NCBI GenBank assembly: GCA_003481745.1
Contig: QULP01000014.1
Span: forward strand, 358-64,357
Origin: Firmicutes bacterium OM04-13BH
GTDB lineage: Bacteria; Bacillota; Clostridia; Lachnospirales; Lachnospiraceae
DNA length: 64,000 nt
Reading direction: 5' to 3'
The position numbers and the translations under genes were made by a program. A model generated the notes under the pieces. The model had not been told where the DNA came from, did no database searches, and saw only the letters and a program-made list of their open reading frames with translations. Positions 18,235-27,383 of this stretch are shown here, piece by piece; the first letter of the stretch is position 1, and the number at the start of each line of letters is the position of its first letter.

Positions 18235-19179
18235 TTGGATAATCTGATTTTTAGTTTAAATGCAACCCTTCCTATTTTTTTTACAATGCTTCTTGGAAGC
18301 TTTTTTAAAAGAGTCGGGCTGATAGATGAAGCATTTTCGGCAAAGATGAATAAATTCGCCTTTGCTGTGGCACTTCCGGCTCTTTTGTTTCAGGATATTT
18401 CAGCAGTTGATATTCGTGAAAGCTGGAATGGCGGGTTTGTGTTGTTCTGTTTTATTGCAACGTTTTTAAGTATTACAGGAGTGACGGTTTTGTCATTCTT
18501 TGTTGTAAAAAGAGAAGAACGTGGAGAATTTGTGCAGGGAGCATATCGAAGCAGTGCGGCAATTCTTGGAATTGCATTTATCCAGAATATCTATGGTACA
18601 TCTGGAATGGCACCGCTTATGATTATCGGAACGGTACCGCTTTACAATGCGTTTGCGGTAATTGTCCTGTCTTTATTAAAACCGGGACAGAGAAAAATGG
18701 ATAAAGCCCTGCTACAAAAAACTTTAAAGGGAATTGTTACGAATCCGATTATTCTTGGAATTGCAGCAGGTTTTGTGTGGGCAATTTTAAAAATTCCACA
18801 GCCGGAGATTCTGCAAAAAACAGTGAAAAATATGGCAGTGCTTGCAACTCCGCTTGGTCTTATGGCGATGGGAGCTTCTTTCGAGGGAAAAAAGGCACTT
18901 GGAAAATTAAAACCGACTCTCATTGCAAGTGCTTTAAAATTAGTGGTGCTTGCAGCCATCTTTTTGCCGATGGCAGTCCGGCTTGGATATCGTGAATCGG
19001 AGTTGGTTGCAATCTTAGTGATGCTTGGTTCAGCTACAACCGTCAGCAGTTTTGTTATGGCAAGAAATATGGGATATGAAGGGATACTGACTTCGAGTAT
19101 TGTTATGGTGACAACACTGTGTTCGGCATTTACTCTGACCGGCTGGCTCTTTCTTTTGAAAACGCTGGGTTTGGTGTAG
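18235..19179 (+). CDS. AEC-family transporter (auxin efflux carrier type)
   Basis: 314-aa integral membrane protein with about ten predicted helices. The N-terminal SLNATLPIFFTMLLGSFFKRVG and C-terminal ATTVSSFVMARNMGY are typical of bacterial AEC (malate/auxin-type) carriers. The substrate cannot be predicted. The start is TTG, preceded by AAGGAAAA at the end of the previous gene. Confidence 0.88.
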   Translation: MDNLIFSLNATLPIFFTMLLGSFFKRVGLIDEAFSAKMNKFAFAVALPALLFQDISAVDIRESWNGGFVLFCFIATFLSITGVTVLSFFVVKREERGEFVQGAYRSSAAILGIAFIQNIYGTSGMAPLMIIGTVPLYNAFAVIVLSLLKPGQRKMDKALLQKTLKGIVTNPIILGIAAGFVWAILKIPQPEILQKTVKNMAVLATPLGLMAMGASFEGKKALGKLKPTLIASALKLVVLAAIFLPMAVRLGYRESELVAILVMLGSATTVSSFVMARNMGYEGILTSSIVMVTTLCSAFTLTGWLFLLKTLGLV

Positions 19180-19281
19180 CCAGAAAAAAGAAAACGTGCT
19201 ATAATGAGCGCAGACGCCGCAAAATGGATGGCGGTAGAAAGTACATAGCGAATAGACAGTAGAAAGTTGAGGAATCGAAAC

Positions 19282-19548
19282 ATGAGTCAGGAAAAAGTAG
19301 ACCAGTATAAAAAAAATAAAGCAGTCCGTGGAAAAAATAAGAGAAAAAATAAAAATGATGAGAGTATGACACTCGTTGAAAAGCTGGGAATTACAATTGT
19401 TTCTCTGCTCTTAGTCGGCTGGATTGGATATTCTGTATATCAGGTTGTCACAACACCGGATGAAAATGCAGAAGTTGTAACCACTCAGATGGATGTAACT
19501 GCAATCACGGATTATTTAAGTTCTTTAAATACAACAGATGCAGAATAA
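19282..19548 (+). CDS. Small single-pass membrane protein
   Basis: 88 aa. A very basic cytoplasmic N-terminus (KKNKAVRGKNKRKNK) precedes one transmembrane helix (LGITIVSLLLVGWIGYSVYQ) and an acidic/polar outside tail. The ATG at 19282 follows GAGGAA; a TTG five codons upstream is unlikely. The family is not recognised. The topology resembles small membrane-associated accessory subunits, but no function can be assigned. Confidence 0.7.
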   Translation: MSQEKVDQYKKNKAVRGKNKRKNKNDESMTLVEKLGITIVSLLLVGWIGYSVYQVVTTPDENAEVVTTQMDVTAITDYLSSLNTTDAE

Positions 19549-19585
19549 TGAGTGGAGTCCCAGATACATTTGATTTAATGTGAAG

Positions 19586-19626
19586 AAAAAGCGGTTGCCA
19601 CATGGTTCATGTGACAGCCGCTTTTT
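19586..19626. terminator. Bidirectional terminator
   Basis: AAAAAGCGG...CCGCTTTTT with an extended CACATG/CATGTG stem, between the plus-strand small membrane gene and the minus-strand cold-shock gene. Confidence 0.88.
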
Positions 19627-19669
19627 GCGCTGTTTATAAGAAAATCAAATGATTCAGATACCTTATAAA

Positions 19670-19870
19670 TTATAATTTAACAACATTAGCTGCCTGCATT
19701 CCGCGAGCACCTTCTGTTAAATCATAAGATACAGCCTGTCCTTCTTCCAAAGTTTTGAATCCTTCACCTGTGATAGCAGAGAAATGTACGAATACATCCT
19801 GTCCGTCTTCTCCTGTGATAAATCCATAACCTTTTTCTGCGTTGAACCATTTAACAGTTCCCTTGTTCAT
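19670..19870 (-). CDS. Cold-shock domain protein
   Basis: 66-aa CspA-family RNA chaperone. It has [15 protein letters not shown] (RNP1 KGYGFI) and VFVHF (RNP2), and covers a full OB-fold. It binds single-stranded nucleic acid and melts RNA structure. The RBS GGAGGT precedes the ATG. The upstream region on its strand contains a long inverted repeat with a promoter-like loop. Confidence 0.96.
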   Translation of the reverse strand: MNKGTVKWFNAEKGYGFITGEDGQDVFVHFSAITGEGFKTLEEGQAVSYDLTEGARGMQAANVVKL

Positions 19871-19964
19871 AATGTTACCTCCATAAAATAAAAAAAATAA
19901 GTAGTTGAATTTCGGATAGAAACAAAAGAAAGCAGGACTTTCAAAATCTCCTTATATGAATAAA

Positions 19965-20025
19965 AAGCGGTCTTTAGAGAGTATATTCATTATAAATAAA
20001 ATAATACAATCTCTAAAAACCGCTT
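19965..20025. repeat. 16-bp inverted repeat upstream of the cold-shock gene
   Basis: AAGCGGTCTTTAGAGA (19965-19980) pairs with TCTCTAAAAACCGCTT (20010-20025) with one mismatch. On the minus strand the loop holds TTTAGA-17-TATAAT, a promoter-like pair, and the stem is followed by T5. It could be an operator or a cold-responsive leader structure. The rest of the 19871-20137 gap shows no gene. Confidence 0.6.
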
Positions 20026-20137
20026 AATTTACAATAATCAGAAGCTTGTGAAATGCACTTCATTATTTATATCCAATATTTCATTACAAGATTCAGTATA
20101 TGCAAAAATGCCTTAAAAGTCAAGAAAAAAAGTATAA

Positions 20138-20166
20138 TTGACGAAAGAATTTGTGTATGTTACTAT
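20138..20166 (+). promoter_or_regulatory. Candidate promoter of the pyrCFKD operon
   Basis: TTGACG, a 17-bp spacer, then TACTAT, about 100 nt upstream of the pyrC start. Confidence 0.5.
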
Positions 20167-20178
20167 TAAAACCAAAAG

Positions 20179-20235
20179 AGAATAAAATGTATTCTCAAAA
20201 TCTTTCTGTACTTGATTTTGTAAGAAGATGAGAGT
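20179..20235 (+). promoter_or_regulatory. pyrC leader element shared with proC
   Basis: GAGAATA/TATTCTC forms a 7-bp stem. The blocks AAATGTATTCTCA, CTTGATTT and GAGAGT follow, in the same order and spacing as at 2531-2580. No PyrR-box consensus is recognisable by eye. Confidence 0.5.
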
Positions 20236-20266
20236 GCAGAGAAGGCGCTGGAGGAGAGGAGAGTCC

Positions 20267-21571
20267 ATGAACATTTTAATTAAAAACGGACGGGTAATTG
20301 ACCCCGCAACAAAGACAGATAAGATAAGTGATTTGTATATCGAAGCAGGAAAGATTAAAGAAATAAAAGATGAAATCACTCCGTCAAAACAGGATAAGGT
20401 AATTGATGCCAAAGGCTGTTATGTAATGCCGGGTCTGATTGACCTTCATGTACATCTGCGTGACCCTGGACTTACGTACAAAGAGGATATTGTGTCAGGC
20501 TCCAAAGCGGCGGCAAAGGGTGGGTTTACCACAATTCTTGCCATGCCAAATACCAAGCCGGTCATTGACTGTGCAGACCGCGTAAAATACGTGCATAATA
20601 AAGCAAAAGAGATGGCACCGATTCATGTACTTCAGATTGGAGCGGTTACAAAAGGACAGGCAGGAGAAGAACTTGCCAAAATTAAAGAAATGGCAGATGC
20701 CGGGATTCCGGCAATCAGTGAAGATGGAAAGAGTGTAATGAATGCAGGATTATACAAAGAGGCAATGAAGATTGCCGCTGAGTGCAACATTCCGGTATTT
20801 GCACACTGTGAAGATAAAAGCCTGATGGAAGTAAAGGGCTGTGTCAATTCCGATGAATATACAAAAGAACTGGGATTACCGGGAATCAGCAATGCAGTGG
20901 AAGATGTCATTGTCGCAAGAGATATTTTATTGGCAAAAGAAGCAGGAGCAAAACTGCATCTTTGTCATTGCTCTACAAAAGACAGCGTAGAAATGATCCG
21001 CCTTGCAAAAGAAGAAGGGCTGGATGTGACAGGAGAAGTCTGCCCGCATCATTTTACTTTGACTTCTGATGAAATTGATAAAGATGATTCAAACTATAAA
21101 ATGAATCCTCCGCTTCGTACCAAAGAGGATAAAGAAGCATTATTAGAAGGATTAAAAAATGATATCATTGATGTAATCAGTACAGACCATGCACCGCACA
21201 GCAGAGATGAAAAAAATCAGCCTATGGAAGATGCGCCATTTGGAATTGTCGGATTGGAGACTTCTGTTGCACTTACAATTACAGAACTGGTAGAAAAAGG
21301 AATCATAACTCCAATGCAGATGGCAGAAAAGATGAGCTATAATCCGGCACAGGTAATTCATTCGAATAAAGGTACTTTAAAAGTGGGAGCTCCTGCGGAT
21401 GTTACAATTATTGACCCTGAAAAAGAGTATGTCATTGATTCTATGACCTTCCTTTCCCGCGGGAAAAATACACCGTTTAACGGCTGGAAAGTAAAAGGAA
21501 TGGTAAAAGCGACTATCTGCGATGGCAAGATTGCTTATATGAATCAGGAAGCAGCAAAAAATTTTAAATAA
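20267..21571 (+). CDS. pyrC: Dihydroorotase
   Basis: 434-aa zinc amidohydrolase closing carbamoyl-aspartate to dihydroorotate in UMP synthesis. Metal ligands are DLHVHLRDPG near residue 60, HLCHCST, and the catalytic Asp in STDHAPH. The ATG at 20267 follows GGAGAGGAG; the longer frame from 20228 encodes an atypical Arg-rich lead. First gene of pyrC-pyrF-pyrK-pyrDB. Confidence 0.96.
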   Translation: MNILIKNGRVIDPATKTDKISDLYIEAGKIKEIKDEITPSKQDKVIDAKGCYVMPGLIDLHVHLRDPGLTYKEDIVSGSKAAAKGGFTTILAMPNTKPVIDCADRVKYVHNKAKEMAPIHVLQIGAVTKGQAGEELAKIKEMADAGIPAISEDGKSVMNAGLYKEAMKIAAECNIPVFAHCEDKSLMEVKGCVNSDEYTKELGLPGISNAVEDVIVARDILLAKEAGAKLHLCHCSTKDSVEMIRLAKEEGLDVTGEVCPHHFTLTSDEIDKDDSNYKMNPPLRTKEDKEALLEGLKNDIIDVISTDHAPHSRDEKNQPMEDAPFGIVGLETSVALTITELVEKGIITPMQMAEKMSYNPAQVIHSNKGTLKVGAPADVTIIDPEKEYVIDSMTFLSRGKNTPFNGWKVKGMVKATICDGKIAYMNQEAAKNFK

Positions 21572-21610
21572 ATAGAACAATATAAGACACAAAAAGATGG
21601 AGGAAGAAAA

Positions 21611-22540
21611 ATGATTAACAAACTGACAGAAAAAATAAGAAAGACTCATGCACCGATTTGCGTAGGTTTAGACCCAATGCTTTCTTATGTGCCAAAACAG
21701 GTACAGGAGACTGCATTTAAAGAATATGGAGAAACCTTAGAGGGTGCCGCAGAAGCAATCTGGCAGTTTAATAAAGCAATTATTGATGCGACTTATGATT
21801 TGATTCCGGCAGTAAAACCGCAGATTGCAATGTATGAACAGTTTGGAATTCCTGGGCTGGTTGCATTTAAAAAGACCGTAGATTACTGTAAAGAAAAAGA
21901 TTTGGTTGTAATCGGAGATATCAAACGAGGAGACATTGGCTCTACGTCTTCTGCTTATGCAGTAGGGCATCTTGGAAAAGTTCAGGTTGGAACAAAAGAG
22001 TATGCAGGTTTTGATGAAGACTTTGCAACAGTGAATCCGTATCTTGGTTCAGATGGTGTCAATCCATTTATTGATATCTGCAAAAAAGAGAAAAAAGGTC
22101 TGTTTATTTTAGTTAAGACTTCCAATCCATCCAGTGGAGAATTTCAGGACCAGTTAATTAACGGAAGACCATTATATGAATTAGTCGGAGAAAAAGTTGC
22201 TCAGTGGGGCGCTGACTGCATGGGTGATGAATACAGTTATATCGGGGCAGTTGTCGGTGCAACTTATCCGGAAATGGGAAAAGTGCTTCGTAAAATTATG
22301 CCAAAATCTTATATTTTAGTACCGGGTTACGGTGCACAGGGTGGAAAAGGAAAAGACCTGGTTCATTTCTTTAATGAAGACGGACTTGGTGCAGTGGTAA
22401 ACTCTTCCCGCGGAATTATTGCAGCTTATAAACAGGAACAGTATGCAGAGTTTGGAGAGGCAAATTTTGCAGATGCATCCAGAAAAGCCGTAGAAACTAT
22501 GGTGGCAGATATTGATGGCGCATTAACAGCATTAAAATAA
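21611..22540 (+). CDS. pyrF: Orotidine 5'-phosphate decarboxylase (type 2)
   Basis: 309 aa, the longer subfamily 2. It converts OMP to UMP. The opening CVGLDP, the region KPQIAMYEQFG, and the catalytic DIKRGDIGSTSSAYA are visible, along with a C-terminal phosphate loop region GYGAQGG and NSSRGI. It is 39 bp after pyrC, with an AGGAAG RBS. Confidence 0.96.
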   Translation: MINKLTEKIRKTHAPICVGLDPMLSYVPKQVQETAFKEYGETLEGAAEAIWQFNKAIIDATYDLIPAVKPQIAMYEQFGIPGLVAFKKTVDYCKEKDLVVIGDIKRGDIGSTSSAYAVGHLGKVQVGTKEYAGFDEDFATVNPYLGSDGVNPFIDICKKEKKGLFILVKTSNPSSGEFQDQLINGRPLYELVGEKVAQWGADCMGDEYSYIGAVVGATYPEMGKVLRKIMPKSYILVPGYGAQGGKGKDLVHFFNEDGLGAVVNSSRGIIAAYKQEQYAEFGEANFADASRKAVETMVADIDGALTALK

Positions 22541-22552
22541 GGGGAGAAAATC

Positions 22553-23329
22553 ATGGCAAAGTTAAAGATGAAAAGTACTGTAATTGAGCAGAAGATGATT
22601 GCAGATGGAATCTGCAGTATGTGGCTTGATGCAAAAGAAATTGCAGTACAGGCAAAACCGGGGCAGTTTATCTCTGTCTATAGCAATGATAAAAGCCGTG
22701 TGCTTCCAAGACCAATCAGTATCTGTGAAATTGACCGCGAAAAGGGCACACTTCGTATTGTATATCGTGTAGTGGGAAAAGGAACAGAAGAATTTTCCAA
22801 AGCAGAAGCAGGAGATTCTTTTGAAATCTTAGGTCCGCTTGGAAACGGATTTCCGATTGAAGAAGCAAAAGGTAAAAAAGTGCTGATGATTGGAGGAGGA
22901 ATTGGCGTTCCTCCAATGCTTCAGACTGCAAAAGAAATCGAGGGAGAAGCGATTATTGTATCCGGATACCGCAATCAGGATTTATTCTTAAAAGAAGAAC
23001 TTGAATCAGCAGGAACACTTTTTATTGCAACGGAAGACGGCAGTGTTGGAACAAAAGGAAATGTAGTAGACGCAATTCGTGAAAATCAAATCGAAGCAGA
23101 TATGATGTTTGCCTGTGGACCAAAACCGATGCTTCGTGCATTAAAAAATTATGCACTGGAAAAAGGAATCCCTTGCTGGATTTCCATGGAAGAGAAGATG
23201 GCATGTGGAGTTGGAGCCTGTCTTGCCTGTGTATGTCAGTCTAAAGACGTGGATTCTCATTCTCATGTACACAACAAACGAATTTGTAAAGATGGACCGG
23301 TGTTCTTAAGTACGGAGGTAGAATTATAA
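22553..23329 (+). CDS. pyrK: Dihydroorotate dehydrogenase electron transfer subunit
   Basis: 258-aa FAD and [2Fe-2S] subunit that lets class 1B dihydroorotate dehydrogenase use NAD+. FAD-binding motif LPRPISI, NAD-binding GGGIGVPPML, and a C-terminal cysteine cluster CGVGACLACVC. Its stop overlaps the pyrDB start by one base. Confidence 0.96.
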   Translation: MAKLKMKSTVIEQKMIADGICSMWLDAKEIAVQAKPGQFISVYSNDKSRVLPRPISICEIDREKGTLRIVYRVVGKGTEEFSKAEAGDSFEILGPLGNGFPIEEAKGKKVLMIGGGIGVPPMLQTAKEIEGEAIIVSGYRNQDLFLKEELESAGTLFIATEDGSVGTKGNVVDAIRENQIEADMMFACGPKPMLRALKNYALEKGIPCWISMEEKMACGVGACLACVCQSKDVDSHSHVHNKRICKDGPVFLSTEVEL

Positions 23330-24231
23330 TGAATACAAAAGTAAATCTTGCCGGTGTAGAACTCAAAAATCCGGTTATGACCGCTTCCGGAACATTTGGT
23401 TCTGGCGCAGAATACAGTGAATTTGTAGATTTAAACGAGTTAGGTGCAGTTGTAACAAAAGGTGTGGCGAATGTACCGTGGCCGGGAAACCCAACCCCAC
23501 GTATTGCAGAAACTTACGGTGGCATGCTCAATGCAATTGGACTCCAAAATCCGGGAATTGATGTATTTTGCAAAAGAGATATTCCGTTCTTAAAACAGTT
23601 TGATACGAAAATTATTGTAAATGTATGTGGAAAAAGTACAGAAGATTATTGTGAAGTAGTAGAACGTCTGGCAGATGAACCGGTTGATTTATTAGAAATC
23701 AATATTTCCTGCCCAAATGTAAAAGAAGGCGGAATTGCCTTTGGACAGAATCCAAAAGCGGTAGAGGCAATCACAAAAGAAGTGAAAAAATATGCAAAAC
23801 AGCCGGTTATCATGAAGTTAAGTCCGAACGTAACCGATATTACAGAGATGGCAAGAGCAGCAGAAGCAGGCGGTGCAGATATTCTTTCTTTAATTAACAC
23901 CTTAACAGGAATGAAGATTGATATTAACCGTCGTACCTTTGCGCTGGCAAATAAAACCGGCGGAATGTCCGGTCCATGTGTCAAACCTGTGGCTGTACGT
24001 ATGGTTTATCAGGTGGCTCAGACAGTCCATGTTCCGATTATCGGAATGGGTGGAATCTCAAATGCAGAAGACGCTCTGGAATTTATCTTAGCCGGTGCAA
24101 CAGCAGTTTCCATTGGAACAGCAAATTTTGCAAACCCTTATGCAACAGTTGAGACGGTTAAAGGAATCGAAGAGTATTTAAAGAAAAACCAGATTGATGA
24201 TATTAATACATTAATTGGTGCGGTAAAATAA
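23329..24231 (+). CDS. pyrDB: Dihydroorotate dehydrogenase B catalytic subunit
   Basis: 300-aa FMN TIM barrel oxidising dihydroorotate to orotate. It has NPVMTASGTFG, the active-site Cys in NISCPNVKEGG, the Lys in VIMKLSPN, and phosphate-binding GMGGI and SIGTANF. It works as a heterotetramer with PyrK. pyrE, usually the next gene, is 25.7 kb away in this window. Confidence 0.96.
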   Translation: MNTKVNLAGVELKNPVMTASGTFGSGAEYSEFVDLNELGAVVTKGVANVPWPGNPTPRIAETYGGMLNAIGLQNPGIDVFCKRDIPFLKQFDTKIIVNVCGKSTEDYCEVVERLADEPVDLLEINISCPNVKEGGIAFGQNPKAVEAITKEVKKYAKQPVIMKLSPNVTDITEMARAAEAGGADILSLINTLTGMKIDINRRTFALANKTGGMSGPCVKPVAVRMVYQVAQTVHVPIIGMGGISNAEDALEFILAGATAVSIGTANFANPYATVETVKGIEEYLKKNQIDDINTLIGAVK

Positions 24232-24251
24232 AAAAATAAGAAATAAAAGAG

Positions 24252-24289
24252 ACGGTATGTGAGTCGAGAGAGGACAGCATACCGTTTTT
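24252..24289 (+). terminator. Terminator of the pyrCFKD operon
   Basis: ACGGTATG/GCATACCGT stem followed by TTTTT. Confidence 0.85.
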
Positions 24290-24325
24290 CTGTTTAATAT
24301 ATGAAACAGTGGCTATATGATAAAA

Positions 24326-24340
24326 TGAGAAAAATTCTCA
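24326..24340. promoter_or_regulatory. Fur-box-like palindrome upstream of apbE
   Basis: TGAGAAAAATTCTCA is a near-perfect palindrome that fits 12 of 14 informative positions of the 7-1-7 Fur/PerR box TGATAATnATTATCA. A TATAAT follows within 20 bp and TTGACA soon after. It suggests iron (or peroxide) control of the flavin redox locus. This is by eye only. Confidence 0.45.
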
Positions 24341-24428
24341 ATAAGTATAGAGTATAATTGACAAGTAATAAAAGTGATGATAAGCTATCCAAAGTTAGGA
24401 GGCTCTAACATCAGTAAGGAGAAAAAAC

Positions 24429-25535
24429 GTGAAAAAAAAGATACTTGTATTATTTTTATTAAGCACAATGATTTTAGGAGGGTGTAGTACACAAAAAATC
24501 ACCGATAGCAGCAGTCAAAAAGAAGAGGCACAAGAGGCGAAAAATCAGGACATCAGTGAGGAAAGTACCGATGGTGAAGCAGATGAAAGCCAGGAGGCAA
24601 GTAAGGATGTTTTTGCCATGGATACTTACATGACGGTAACTGCTTATGGAAGTCATGGAGAGGAAGCAGTGGAAAAGGCGGCTGCGGAAATTGAGCGTCT
24701 GGATGGACTGCTTTCCACAGGAGAAGAGTCAAGTGAAATTGCACAAGTCAATGCCAATGGCGGTGGAACCTTGGGAAAAGATGCCTCTTATCTGGTGGAA
24801 CGTGCACTGGAATTTGGTGAGTCCACAGACGGAGCATTTGACATTGCAATTTATCCGATTATGGCAGAATGGGGATTTACCACAGGTGACTTCAAAGTTC
24901 CTTCTAAAGAGACACTGGATAGTCTTCTGGAAAAAACGAAATTATCGGATGTCGTGTTTGATAAAGAGACCAGTACCGTATCTTTTAAAACCGATGGAAT
25001 GGCGATCGATTTAGGAGGAATTGCGAAAGGATATACTTCTACCAGAATTATGGATATCTATCGGGAATGTGGAGTAAAAAGCGGTCTGGTGAATCTGGGC
25101 GGAAATGTACAGGCACTTGGCACAAAAACAGATGGAAGTAAATGGAGGGTTGCCATTCAGGGTGTAGATGATGATGACAGCTATCTTGGGGTGCTTTCGA
25201 TTTCAGACAAAGCAGTCATTACTTCTGGCGGTTATGAGCGTTATTTTGAACAGGACGGGGTTACTTATCATCACATTATTGACCCGACTACCGGATATCC
25301 GGCAGACAGCGGATTATTATCGGTGTCAATTGTGAGTGCAGATGGTACGATGTGTGATGCGTTGTCCACTTCTCTGTTTATTATGGGAAAAGATAAGGCA
25401 ATTGAGTATTGGAGAGCACACAGTGATGAATTTGATATAATTTTATATGATAAAGAAAATAAAGTTTATGTATCAGAGGGTATTGCAGAAGATTTTACTT
25501 CTGACTTTGATACAGAGGTAGTAAAGAAGGAGTAA
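24429..25535 (+). CDS. apbE: ApbE-type FAD:protein FMN transferase lipoprotein
   Basis: 368-aa lipoprotein (signal ending LGGC, about residue 19) with an ApbE domain. It transfers FMN from FAD onto a Ser/Thr of FMN-binding domains outside the membrane. Motifs are FAMDTYMTVTAYG, IDLGGIAKGY, GLVNLGGNVQALG and HHIIDPTTGYP. The start is GTG behind AAGGAG. The next genes encode proteins with SGAT flavinylation motifs, its likely substrates. Confidence 0.95.
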   Translation: MKKKILVLFLLSTMILGGCSTQKITDSSSQKEEAQEAKNQDISEESTDGEADESQEASKDVFAMDTYMTVTAYGSHGEEAVEKAAAEIERLDGLLSTGEESSEIAQVNANGGGTLGKDASYLVERALEFGESTDGAFDIAIYPIMAEWGFTTGDFKVPSKETLDSLLEKTKLSDVVFDKETSTVSFKTDGMAIDLGGIAKGYTSTRIMDIYRECGVKSGLVNLGGNVQALGTKTDGSKWRVAIQGVDDDDSYLGVLSISDKAVITSGGYERYFEQDGVTYHHIIDPTTGYPADSGLLSVSIVSADGTMCDALSTSLFIMGKDKAIEYWRAHSDEFDIILYDKENKVYVSEGIAEDFTSDFDTEVVKKE

Positions 25536-25544
25536 CAAAAGTTT

Positions 25545-27383
25545 ATGAGCATACTGAAGAAACTAAAAAGTCTGGCACCGGCATTATCAGCAGTTGTTGT
25601 AGCTGCCTGTATCGGCGTTTCTCTTCATGGATATTCCACACCGGTTTATGCGGTTGATATTCCGGAAACAACGAAAAATCAGACAGATGAGGATGCATCT
25701 GAACAGGAGAATGCAGATACAGCTGAAAAAGAGAAAAAAGAGGATAAGAAAAAAGACGAGGACAAAAAAGAAGAACAGAAAAGTACGGCAAAAGGTTCAT
25801 TTGATGTATCAGATGGAACGTATTACGGAACAGGAACCGGATTTGCGGGAAAAATCAAAGTTGCGGTTACCGTAAAAGATAAGCAGATTACAGCAATTGA
25901 AATCGTTGAAAATGAAGCCGATGATGATGCGTTCTTCAGTCGTGCAAAAGGAGTCATTGATAAGATTATCTCCGGACAGACGTTAGAGGTAGATGTCGTA
26001 TCCGGTGCAACTTACAGTTCAAATGGAATTATCAGTGCAGTAAAAAATGCCCTGACAGGGGCAGCAGACAGCGGAACACCGGCATCAACATCAGCAGGTG
26101 CTTCAGGTGGAAGTTCTTCACCGGCAGGTGGTTCTTCTTCTGTCTCAACAGTACAGGATGCATCTGCCTACGCAGATGGAACATATTATGGAACAGGAAC
26201 GGGATTTTCAGGAGCACTTACGGTAGAAGTAGTGATAAGCGGAGGAAAGATTTCTTCGATACAGATTATTGATACCTCCGATGGAGATAGTTATATTCAG
26301 AGCGCTTCGGGATTGATTTCCAATATTATTGCAACTCAAAGTACAAATGTAGATACCGTATCAGGAGCAACTTATAGTTCAGTAGGAATTATTGAAGCAG
26401 TCAGAAATGCGTTAAGTCAGGCAGCAATTTCTTCTGATGGAAATTCTAATTCACAGAATACCAATTTATCCTCAAATGGAAGCGGACAGAACGGCAATAA
26501 CAGCAATGACAATACAACAGCAGAAGCTGGAAAATTTCCATATAAAGAGGGTGTTTATTATGGAACAGCGGAAGGCTATCTCGATGATATTAAGGTAGCA
26601 ATTGTCATTCAGGATAAGACCTTAAAAGCAGTTGTGATTGTAGAAGAAAATGACGATGAGACCTTCTTTAAACGTGCAAGAGCAGTTGCAGAAAATATGG
26701 TGAAGAAACAGACAGTAGATGTGGATGTCGTATCGGGAGCAACTTATAGCTCAAAAGGAATTATCGGTGCAGTAAAAGAAGCACTAAAAGAGGCTGAGAA
26801 AGCGACAAAAGGCGAGAATAACAACAACAATAATAGCGGAAGCAACAATAACAACGGCAATAATAATAACGGAAACAACAGTAACAATAACGGAAATACC
26901 AATAACGGAAACGATAATAACGGCAATACCAATGGCGGAGATAATGAAAATCCAGATGAGACAAAGTATGTTTATGCCGATGGAGAGTACACCGTAATTG
27001 TACCGTGCCTTCCAAATGAAGATGGAGATTTTGAAGCATATAGTCTTACAATGAAAGTTACGATTTCAAAAGATAAGATTACAGATATTTCCGAAATTAA
27101 AGGTGATGGAAGTTCAGACAATGACGCTTACATAAAACGGGCAGTACAGGGAACTTCCAAACTTCCTGGTGTGGTAACACAGATCCTTGAAAAAGGAACA
27201 CTGGAAGAGATTGATACGGTTTCAAGAGCAACCTGTTCTTCTAACTCCATTTTAGAGGGCTGTAACCTTGCGTTAGAGACAGCAAAGAAAGTACAGTCCG
27301 GTGAAGATACTGGAGAGGATTCGGATCAGGAGAATGACTCCAATCAGAATACAGAAGAAAATACAGGAGACGAAACACCATGA
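25545..27383 (+). CDS. Secreted protein with four FMN-binding domains
   Basis: 612 aa. A signal peptide is followed by an acidic/Lys-rich spacer (about 45-85), then four FMN-bind domains separated by low-complexity linkers. One linker (about 425-470) is almost only Asn/Gly. The flavinylation motif SGAT occurs at residues 153-156, 273-276 and 397-400; the fourth is degenerate, SRAT at 560-563. No sortase tail or transmembrane anchor is seen, so it may be secreted or held by partners. It probably forms a multi-flavin electron wire. It overlaps the next gene by 4 bp. Confidence 0.9.
   Translation: MSILKKLKSLAPALSAVVVAACIGVSLHGYSTPVYAVDIPETTKNQTDEDASEQENADTAEKEKKEDKKKDEDKKEEQKSTAKGSFDVSDGTYYGTGTGFAGKIKVAVTVKDKQITAIEIVENEADDDAFFSRAKGVIDKIISGQTLEVDVVSGATYSSNGIISAVKNALTGAADSGTPASTSAGASGGSSSPAGGSSSVSTVQDASAYADGTYYGTGTGFSGALTVEVVISGGKISSIQIIDTSDGDSYIQSASGLISNIIATQSTNVDTVSGATYSSVGIIEAVRNALSQAAISSDGNSNSQNTNLSSNGSGQNGNNSNDNTTAEAGKFPYKEGVYYGTAEGYLDDIKVAIVIQDKTLKAVVIVEENDDETFFKRARAVAENMVKKQTVDVDVVSGATYSSKGIIGAVKEALKEAEKATKGENNNNNNSGSNNNNGNNNNGNNSNNNGNTNNGNDNNGNTNGGDNENPDETKYVYADGEYTVIVPCLPNEDGDFEAYSLTMKVTISKDKITDISEIKGDGSSDNDAYIKRAVQGTSKLPGVVTQILEKGTLEEIDTVSRATCSSNSILEGCNLALETAKKVQSGEDTGEDSDQENDSNQNTEENTGDETP

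Noticed and set aside
24362..24428. A tRNA or T-box in the apbE leader (AGGAGGCT segment)
   Set aside because: No cloverleaf or T-box core could be folded by eye. The segment is AT-rich with only the RBS-like purine run.
25627..25875. Overlapping Lys/Arg-rich 82-aa frame within the multi-FMN gene
   Set aside because: It is an out-of-frame shadow of a Glu/Lys/Asp-rich spacer, with no RBS and no plausible fold.
26810..26945. CRISPR-like array in the AAC/GGA repeats
   Set aside because: The repeats are irregular codon-level Asn/Gly runs inside a continuous reading frame, with no spacers and no cas genes.
26744..27039. Minus-strand Leu/Tyr-rich frames opposite the Asn/Gly linker
   Set aside because: They arise from reverse reading of low-complexity AAC/GGC codons and carry no gene signals.
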